Position numbers and translations under genes: made by a program. Shown in pieces: positions 15,139-22,600 of a DNA stretch of 64,000 nt. Each line of letters begins with the position of its first letter. Position 1 is the stretch's first letter. This stretch comes from Zoogloea sp. LCSB751. Lineage in GTDB: Bacteria; Pseudomonadota; Gammaproteobacteria; Burkholderiales; Rhodocyclaceae. The notes beneath the pieces were generated by a model. It saw only the letters and a list, made by a program, of their open reading frames with translations, searched no databases and was not told the origin of the DNA. The stretch spans positions 1-64,000 of the forward strand of contig NZ_MWUM01000023.1 in the NCBI RefSeq assembly GCF_002028455.1, read 5' to 3'.

Positions 15139-16146
15139 ATGCGATTGGGGATGTTGGCAGCCGGCTGGATTGCCGGTCTGGCGTTGGTGGGTGCAGCGCA
15201 TGCGGCAGAAGGCGGCGTGTACGGTGCCGAGCTGGAAGGGTTTCGCTATCCCTATCCCTTGGCCCATTTCTCATTCACATCCCAGGGGCAGGAACTGCGG
15301 ATGGGCTACATGGATGTGCCTGCCCGCGGTGCCGCCAATGGCCGTACGGCGGTGCTGCTGCATGGCAAGAACTTCTGTGGGGCGACCTGGGAGGACACGA
15401 TCACGGCACTCGCCGATGCGGGCTACCGGGTGATCGTGCCGGACCAGATCGGCTTCTGCACCTCGACCAAGCCGGCCAACTACCAGTACAGCTTCCAGCA
15501 GCTTGCCGCCAACACGATGGCGCTGCTGAAGCATCTGGGCGCCTCCCGCGTCGTCGTTCTCGGCCATTCGACCGGCGGCATGCTGGCGACCCGCTTCGCC
15601 CTGATGTACCCCGATGCGGTCGAACGGCTGGCGATGGTCAATCCGATCGGGCTGGAGGACTGGAAGGCACTCGGCGTGCCGGCACGGACGGTGGACCAGT
15701 GGTTCGAACGGGAACTGAAGCTGTCCGCCGCGGGGATCCGCCAGTACGAGCGGAGCGTCTATTACGACGGGCGCTGGAAGCCGGAATACGAACGCTGGGT
15801 GGACATGCTCGCCGGCCTCAACAGCGGGCCGGGACACCGGCTGGTGGCGTGGAACTCGGCGCGGATCTACGACATGATCTTCACGCAGCCCGTGGTGTAC
15901 GAATTCCCGCTGCTGAAGGTGCCGACGATCCTGATGCTGGGTGATGCCGACACCACCGCCATCGGCAGCGACCTCGCCCCAGCTGATGTCAAAGCGCGAA
16001 TCGGCAACTATCGGCAGCTCGGCAAGACGATCGTGGCGCAGATTCCCGGCGCCCGACTTGTCGCGTTCCCGGGCTACGGCCACGCGCCGCAGATTGAGAA
16101 CCCGGCGATGTTCAACCGGGCCCTACTCGACGAACTGGCACACTGA
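15139..16146 (+). CDS. Exported alpha/beta hydrolase
   Basis: The start is ATG 15139, 8 bp after GAGGA; an upstream extension to 14869 has no ribosome-binding site and unnatural sequence. The 335-residue product begins with a signal peptide (MRLGMLAAGWIAGLALVGAAHA, cleavage after AHA). The hydrolase core has the HGKNFCG oxyanion region, the VVVLGHSTGGM nucleophile elbow, a late acid (MLGDADTTA) and the catalytic His in GYGHAPQIENP. It is likely a periplasmic or secreted esterase/lipase-like enzyme. It stands alone in accessory DNA; the substrate is unknown. Confidence 0.8.
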   Translation: MRLGMLAAGWIAGLALVGAAHAAEGGVYGAELEGFRYPYPLAHFSFTSQGQELRMGYMDVPARGAANGRTAVLLHGKNFCGATWEDTITALADAGYRVIVPDQIGFCTSTKPANYQYSFQQLAANTMALLKHLGASRVVVLGHSTGGMLATRFALMYPDAVERLAMVNPIGLEDWKALGVPARTVDQWFERELKLSAAGIRQYERSVYYDGRWKPEYERWVDMLAGLNSGPGHRLVAWNSARIYDMIFTQPVVYEFPLLKVPTILMLGDADTTAIGSDLAPADVKARIGNYRQLGKTIVAQIPGARLVAFPGYGHAPQIENPAMFNRALLDELAH

Positions 16147-16259
16147 AACAATTCGGGTGATCAGTTCCGAGCATCACGGAAGGTTTTGAGGAGCGCTCGC
16201 ACGTCGTCGACCTCGCCGTAGAGAAGCTAGATAACGATCACACGGCATGCACGCACCCA

Positions 16260-16275
16260 TAAATAAATTTATTTA
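16260..16275. promoter_or_regulatory. Perfect 16-bp palindrome TAAATAAATTTATTTA
   Basis: An AT-only perfect palindrome lies just before a TACAAT (16284-16289) that could be the -10 of the small RNA that follows. It could be an operator for a regulator encoded elsewhere or a simple melting-prone element. Confidence 0.35.
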
Positions 16276-16295
16276 CCGATAAATACAATCAAATC

Positions 16296-16396
16296 TGCCG
16301 CCCACATGCCAACGCTACTCTATGGACTGTCTCCTCCACCCTCCTCCTTTGGTGTGGAATTGAGCCCAGGCCCTTACTGCGCCTGGGCTTTTTTTT
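16296..16396 (+). ncRNA. Candidate small RNA with two anti-Shine-Dalgarno motifs
   Basis: Between a possible -10 (TACAAT, 16284-16289) and a strong intrinsic terminator lies about 100 nt with no reading frame. It carries CTCCTCC twice, at 16331-16337 and 16341-16347. CUCCUCC mimics the 3' end of 16S rRNA and can pair with Shine-Dalgarno sequences. This resembles anti-SD small RNAs described in proteobacteria, such as cuckoo RNAs and the betaproteobacterial toxic small RNA family. The family assignment is from memory of the motif and unverified. The 5' end is a guess. Confidence 0.45.
16364..16396 (+). terminator. Rho-independent terminator
   Basis: An 8-bp perfect stem (GCCCAGGC / GCCTGGGC) with a 9-nt loop is followed by eight T. 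It ends the candidate small RNA; the hydrolase gene stop lies 218 bp upstream. Confidence 0.85.
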
Positions 16397-16536
16397 GATA
16401 CGCACGTATCGAATACGGGTTATCCCGTACAACAAACGAGATCTATGTTAGAGTCCCGCGCGATACGGAGGAGCGCAGGACGAGCATCAAGACAACTAAC
16501 AGACAACGTTGCCTTCCTGCGGCTGGAGTGAGAGAT

Positions 16537-16569
16537 GGGACTGCTCAGGGTGCTGGGCAGTCCCTTTTT
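16537..16569 (+). terminator. Second intrinsic terminator, possibly ending another small RNA
   Basis: GGGACTGC and GCAGTCCC form an 8-bp stem, followed by five T. The 140 bp before it hold a TACGGG-TTAT-CCCGTA dyad (16414-16429) and a GGAGGAG (16467-16473) but no convincing gene. A second short transcript ending here is possible. Confidence 0.6.
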
Positions 16570-17221
16570 GTTGCCTGGATTCAGATCCAGAAGGATGAGA
16601 TACCGACAAAATTATCGCAAAAGCATACAAGCACTTAATGTGAGGATTTCGAAAATTTACGTGGCAGAGAAAAGCCCCTCACCGCGCCCAAAAACTCACA
16701 TCCTTCAGCACTCAAGACCCAATTTTCAGCGCGCACAACCACGCTTTTCTGGTCAGTTTTCAACGAGCGTCAACACCTAGGAATGACCCAGGGGGCAAAT
16801 ACCCAAGCCTTTAGCGCGGACGGCACTGCATCACTTGCAGCCCTAGTGAAAAAGGACGAGCCTGTCCCTAGGGGATCATACTTTTTTGAGAACCGCGATG
16901 CAGTGTTATGGCCGTAGAGCCCACGAGAGCTACGTAGCAGGAGAACTTTTGAGCGACACATTAAGTGTTGCTTCTAGCCTTTTAGGAAGTATCCAAAGCA
17001 ACTTGCTAAAAATGCCAAACAACTCTTTGCATTAACTTTTCCATCCTGCCATGTTTTTTGACCTCTGCAAGCACCTGATGGAAACCGACATTCCCTAGCG
17101 CTTCTCCGACAAGAGCGCGCTGTGCGACGGGCTAGCAAGGACAAGCCTCCACGCTTCTTGAGGGACTACCCGAAGTTCAGTAGAACTTGTCTCAGTTCAC
17201 GTTCTCTACTTTTTTCGCTAA
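16570..17221. other. Gene-free stretch before vapC
   Basis: About 650 bp with only short frames lacking similarity or ribosome-binding sites. I see no RNA gene, repeat or clear remnant. Confidence 0.4.
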
Positions 17222-17608
17222 TCAGACTTTGATGATGATGTCACTATAGAGCGCCACGATGGGATCGTGGGTCATCAGCCGCATGGGTTCGACAACTGCT
17301 TGGGCTACGAGAATCCGGTCAAACGGGTCTTGGTGATGCGCAGCCAAATCTTCAACCGCTATGGCGTGTTCGGCCTCGACCACCAGGAAGCGATAGCCAG
17401 ACTCGCGAAAGTAGCGCACCGCGTCCTGGCTCGATACTGGCATGTCACCCCGCCCAAGCGAATGCTTAATGGCAATCTCCCACACACTGGCGACGCTGAT
17501 CCAGACTGTCGTCTTCGGGGACTGGATCAATTCACGCGCCTTCTGCAGCAGCTTCGGGCTATCCGTAATCGCCCACAGGGCTACATGGGTGTCCAGCAGC
17601 AGGTTCAA
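17222..17608 (-). CDS. vapC: VapC-family PIN-domain toxin
   Basis: This 128-residue PIN-domain ribonuclease has the acidic metal-binding residues D6 (LLLDTHVALW), E44 (SVASVWEIAIK) and D94/D97 (HHQDPFDRIL), plus a late THDP. It is full length for the COG3744-type VapC proteins. Such toxins cut specific RNAs, often initiator tRNA, when the antitoxin is degraded. The ATG overlaps the antitoxin stop by 4 bp. The pair may stabilise the island. Confidence 0.85.
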   Translation of the reverse strand: MNLLLDTHVALWAITDSPKLLQKARELIQSPKTTVWISVASVWEIAIKHSLGRGDMPVSSQDAVRYFRESGYRFLVVEAEHAIAVEDLAAHHQDPFDRILVAQAVVEPMRLMTHDPIVALYSDIIIKV

Positions 17609-17853
17609 GACTGCTCCCCGCCCATGAACAAGCGCGCCACTTCCTCGTTATGAGCATCAATGCTATCCGGCACCTCGAACTTGCCCTTGGCGACACCAAT
17701 ACGCTGTCCGACCGACACCGTATCCATCGGAACCAGCTTGGCAGCAGGGCGGCCATTGCGAGCAATGATGATTTCGCGCTCATGCCCCTGTTCGATGGCT
17801 TCCACCAAACGGGACAGCGAGGACTTCGCTTGCAACATATTGACGGCCTGCAT
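17605..17853 (-). CDS. vapB: VapB antitoxin, Phd/YefM family
   Basis: The antitoxin has an N-terminal Phd/YefM DNA-binding domain (MLQAKSSLSRLVEAIEQGHE, EIIIARNGRPAAKLVP) and a C-terminal toxin-binding tail ending ARLFMGGEQS. ATG 17853 is chosen because GGAGAG lies 4 bp before it; two Met codons further upstream lack that. It neutralises VapC and should repress the shared promoter. Confidence 0.8.
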   Translation of the reverse strand: MQAVNMLQAKSSLSRLVEAIEQGHEREIIIARNGRPAAKLVPMDTVSVGQRIGVAKGKFEVPDSIDAHNEEVARLFMGGEQS

Positions 17854-17879
17854 CACACTCTCCATAAAGCACATTGTTA

Positions 17880-18795
17880 GTCTGGTCTAGCTAACCCCGA
17901 AGCGCAAGCGAAGATTAAGCCGTCAGCATCAGCAGGACCACACCCCCCCTTTTTGACTGACGACGGGCCCCTCCATACTCGTCTCGTCACCCCCCTGAAC
18001 CTCCTCGGCCTGCGAGTCTTGGACTTCACGGAAATCGGCCCCAACGCCCTGAAGCCCCTGTTCGGCCACGATATCGCCTCCTACCGCAAGACCGTAGCTA
18101 TCCACTTGGATGTTCCGCGCTTGCGCTGGAAGCCATTCAACAAAACCTCACGGCAACGATGCCCGTGCTGACAGAATTCCGCTGCCCAGACGTGATCGTC
18201 GATAGCTCACCACAATGGCCGTAACGGTAATTTCCGGCACGCCATCGAGGTCGCCGAACGTGCCCGAGCCCTCGCCAGCCACCACACAGAAGCGCATTTG
18301 CCGGTGCTGATTGCCAGCAGTCTCCTGCACGATGCGGGCAAGGCCGAGGAATACGTTACCTGTTCGAGTTCGTCTTGCACTGCAGCACATCCAATTTGCG
18401 TTCCAGTCCTGCCAGCATAAAATGGGGTTATTACCTCAAATAAACGACCTAAGTCCAGAGCTTACTTCACATTTCATACAAATTTCAGGCAGGGGCATGC
18501 TCTCGCTCGGCTCATAGCCATGTCGAATAAAGGGGGTGGATGCATGACTCTGAGTTACTCAGGGTTGAGGGTGATCGAGTCGTCATCAAAGTGCTTGGGC
18601 TGATGTGCAAGGATAATGGCGCACGCCGCAGCCTATGGATGGGACAGGTAGCCACGGTGAATCCATCAGGATGAAAACGAAAAAAAGCACCCGGCTATTT
18701 TTCTTCCGCAGCAGCCCAAATAGCCCCCGCGCCAAATAAAACCGGCAAAAAAACATGTCAGCATAAGCCATCACAACACATCTGGCGACAGAGAC
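17880..18795. other. Decayed region before the AT-rich orphan gene
   Basis: Apart from the HD-domain remnant at 18211-18420, this stretch has no supportable gene. A frame at 17953-18171 (LNLLGLRVLDFTEIGPNALK) looks partly protein-like and may belong to the same decayed gene. Confidence 0.4.
18211..18420 (+). pseudogene. HD-domain hydrolase remnant
   Basis: The frame reads AHHNGRNGNFRHAIEVAERA and later LPVLIASSLLHDAGKAEEY. It matches the HH-x-GG-x-xHTLEVA and LLHDxGK signature of HD hydrolases, such as those in conjugative-element TraI_2-type proteins. The metal-binding HD is intact, but the frame has no supported start and stops soon after in scrambled sequence. It is a fragment of a larger lost gene. 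Confidence 0.5.
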
Positions 18796-19605
18796 ATGGC
18801 CAACCAAAATGACATTGAAGCCCAAATCAACCTAACCAAAGGTGACCCAATACTGATTATCGAGCAGCAAACAGTTATCGCCGTCACTCAGCTCGATGCC
18901 AATATTATTAGTGGCAATTTTGCCTCCATCAATTGGCAAAATCTACAAAGTATCGCTAACGGCATCATGTCGACCATATCGACCGCCGGAATCACCGATG
19001 AAAAAACACTCGAGGCACACGAAACGTTACGCCGCGACCCGACAAGCAAGACAATATCGCCATGCGTACATATCTATTGCCAGCGCTCGCTCAACGAGGT
19101 CGAAAAAAACACGATCAGATCCCTATGTTTATACCAATCATCATGCATGCTACAAGCGCCACTTTGCCGGACCGGCACCGATGATATGTTTAACAAACTC
19201 ACCACGATTGATTTGACGGACCATCAAAAAGAGGCGGCAGAGAATGGAGCCCGCGCAGCCGTCGCAGCAGTCGGATCAAGACTAACTCATCCAATAGCTA
19301 TTATTGACAGCCAAAAATCAAAAATTAGCGAGCTAGCTGGAAAAGTACAAAAACATCCAAAATCTCTTGTCAGCCCGACCGCAAACCGAATCGTTAATGC
19401 AATGATCGATCTGCTTAGCTACAGTCAATTCTCATTAAAACTGATAACTGAAGACGGAGAAATCGTAAATGGAAACTATGAGAATCATGAAGACTTTCCT
19501 AGTCTCGCAGAGCTTTTAAAGAATAGAAACATGCACCGATACGCCCTATTCGAGACAATCGCCGACAACGGTAGAAGCATGATATCAATCAGCCTTTCCG
19601 ACTAA
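18796..19605 (+). CDS. Unknown 269-residue protein of AT-rich codon use
   Basis: I recognise no family. The sequence has natural composition: helical N-terminus, a Cys-containing middle (PCVHIYCQRS, SSCMLQAPLC), a long Ala-rich helix (DHQKEAAENGARAAVAAVGS), and a beta-like end (FSLKLITEDGEIVNGNY, GRSMISISLSD). The codon use is AT-richer than the core chromosome, a sign of transfer. Start ATG 18796 has only a weak ribosome-binding site. It is convergent with the giant recombinase gene and overlaps its end by 17 bp. There is no clear operon partner. Confidence 0.6.
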   Translation: MANQNDIEAQINLTKGDPILIIEQQTVIAVTQLDANIISGNFASINWQNLQSIANGIMSTISTAGITDEKTLEAHETLRRDPTSKTISPCVHIYCQRSLNEVEKNTIRSLCLYQSSCMLQAPLCRTGTDDMFNKLTTIDLTDHQKEAAENGARAAVAAVGSRLTHPIAIIDSQKSKISELAGKVQKHPKSLVSPTANRIVNAMIDLLSYSQFSLKLITEDGEIVNGNYENHEDFPSLAELLKNRNMHRYALFETIADNGRSMISISLSD

Positions 19606-22600
19606 ATCCACCAACAATCTCCCCCAAAACGATGGACATCAAAAACTCCGCCCCATGTCGTATGGGGTGGTCCGTCTCACGGACAAGAATTGCAAGCCGA
19701 TGATCGACTGTGAATTGGCCATCATCACCACACCTAACAGTATCAATCTGGACTGCAGGACTTGACTTCTTGCAATCCTTAACTTCAAGTCCATAGGACT
19801 GGGCAGTGCTAATCAATTTCGACGAACACCTTGGCGAATGCACAGCTAGCAATTGCTCATTGCCGATCCCCCACCAATTCAAATGATATTTCGCCGCCTC
19901 TAGATCCTCGGCAGTCCATAGAACAAGCTGCCGGGATGTGGTTATTTTTGAGTACAAATGACTTGTACGGGCAATTTTAGCCACGCACCACCGTTTCCTA
20001 GCCCAGTCGATCCACTCATCCCACACGCTGTCGCTAAAGCGTGTGATCAACTGTGCCAACGATGGATACATCTCTAACATAGAGGGGGCAAAAGCCCGTT
20101 CAGAAGCACTAAATCTAAATCGGCCCGCCATATTGTCAAGTCGCTTATCAATTAGTTCAGCGACATTCTCATCAACGTCCAGCGCATCCGCTGCCACGTC
20201 TCGTGCAAACCCACGAGCGCGTAGCCGCAAATACATCAGGCTATCAGCCACCGTCAGACTCCGTACCTGTTGCCGCTCGGCGCCAGCTAGGATTACGGCA
20301 CATGATGCGGGCGCATCGTCCAGATATTTCACCCCTGCAAGCCGTACTTCCTTTTCAGCATCCAAGGCGTTGTATTGATTACTCCAGCAATCCAATATAT
20401 GCAGATAATACTCTTGCGTCGTCCCAGCATCCGCATGCCCCAAATACCGCTCGACGGCAGGGAGTGCCCGCCGCGTCCTTTCGGAGCTCCCCAAAAGTAT
20501 GTTTTTTATTGTGTTAATCGACGTAGACTCACAGTCACTCAATCCCAGTTCATCAACGCCAAAAACGCTCGCTGCAATAACATTGCCTGCACTATGTCGA
20601 GCGTGATGGACATTAGCTCGTGAATTACCTGTAACCACGCGCAGCAAAGGGATCAACAACTTCCGCAAACGTGACGCAAACACTCTTCTTTTTCTACGCT
20701 CAATATTCGTAGCATCAATGCCAAACACTGGATAATTCGAGTCACCTCCACCTTGCGCTTCTGCCTTTGCCATCATATTTCTGATTAGCTTTACTTCTCT
20801 TTCATCCAAGTCCGCAAGCAAGGGGACCAAACGGCGAGACGACTTATTTGTTTTCAGCTTCCTCAGCTTGTTATTTCTTACAATAACAATCAATCCAAAC
20901 TCTGGATCTCCAACGATGTCCTTGCGTAAAAGTCCAAGACTCTCACCGACGCGAAGGCCAAATCGATAGGCAAATAACAATAGGAGCGCAGCGAGCTTAG
21001 CAGTCTCGTCACCCGCAGATTTTTCAAGATAAGAAAAAACACGGAGGTACTCCGCCTCCGACACAACGCCGGGATTGGCATTCAGAGATTTGTCAGCTCC
21101 TGCGACAAGAGACCAGTCAGGCTCCTCCACAGATTTCTGCCAAAGAAGCCAGTCGTGAAACTCTTCAAGGCGAAGTCGACTATAGCGTTGCGATTTGGGA
21201 GGCACATCATCAATAATCGATGCGTAGACTTCGGTTATCTCGTCCTCATCAAGCTCTTCAATTTCTATATCGGGTGCAAGCTCGACTATATATTTCGATA
21301 GAGCACAAAGATAACGCTCTACCGTCGAAAGGCTCAGATATTGATCTCGATGTTGATTCTGCCTGGTCAGCAAATGCGCAGCCCAATGGGCCAACAGGCA
21401 GACCATTGAGCCCGGCTCCCCTACAGCCTCGGCAACCAATTCCCTAATACCCACCGCACGTTCATCGCGTGCCAGCCGACGCGAGCCTTCTTTTTCGCCG
21501 AGGAGATGCACAATCGCACCGATCAATTTGCGATTTGCCTGTTGCCGTCGATCCGGACCGACTGAGGTATTAACAGCCAGCGACACGCTCGCCGCGGGCA
21601 TTTCCTTCTGCTGCGGCGAATCCGCCTCTTTCACCAAATACCCGAAGTCACGCACATGACCATCTTGCAAACGGGTAAAGTCATACCAATTGAGTGACAA
21701 CGACTTCACACGTCCTGCCAAATAGCCCGCAACAATACCTGGGCGGCTGACTGCATTAACTTGGTCGACCAATCTCGCGGTTGCCAAGACAAGCTGTTCA
21801 ACGTTGGCAATTCCTGAAGCGCTCGGAGAGTGGCCCTGGATGCAATCAACCAACGGGTGGAGATTTTGATCAATCGTCCTTTTCCCCGCATTGTTGGCCC
21901 GTTTCCCCGTCAGCCCTGCAGCCAATAGACGCGCGGCCGCTTGACTGATCTCAAGACGACGACATAATGCATCCGGCCCTGCTTCGGCGATTTTCTCCCC
22001 AAGTTCTATGTACGTTCGATCGCGGAAGCCGATAACGCGATAGTTCTCTCCAGCAAGGATGTCTCGTAAAGCATCCCCATCCGTCAACCTTGACTCAAGC
22101 ACCAACCTCAGCACGCCAAGCGCCAACGCCTGCCCCAACGCTCGCGGCAGATAAGCCGGTTCAGGCACTAAGCTCATCAAATTCGCCAAGCGTTGATACG
22201 TACGGTAGGCGCCACACGCCATGGGCGTAATGGCGCTAGGCTCATCCGTAAAGGCCAGATATACCCTTCGCATGCGAATAGGCCGCAACTGCCTTTCTTG
22301 GGCTCGCTCAAGCTGTCTCAGAAAAACAGCGTATCGCAGTGACCCAAGCGCATGGGGGATACCGTTGGGATTAAATACGAGCGCGCGGCTCAGTTGGTCG
22401 ATCTCGTCTGTCGTAAGCTCGCCGATTTGACGCCCATCGCAAACGGTTTCGATCATCATCCGAGCCCCCTGCACCGCGCCGCGCAACCGCTCTCGACGCC
22501 GTATCGCACGTTCGGCTCGCCCAAACAGCACTGGGCCTTGCTGGTCGGCAACGCGAGGGACTAGGTTCTCCAAGGGCGTGGACTCCAAATGTCGCGAAAT

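Noticed and set aside
14743..15267. 174-residue open frame on the minus strand
   Set aside because: It overlaps the signal-peptide start of the real hydrolase gene antisense, has an Arg/His/Pro-rich unnatural composition and no ribosome-binding site.
16535..16780. 81-residue plus-strand frame
   Set aside because: Its first codons lie in the terminator hairpin 16537-16569, and the sequence resembles no protein.
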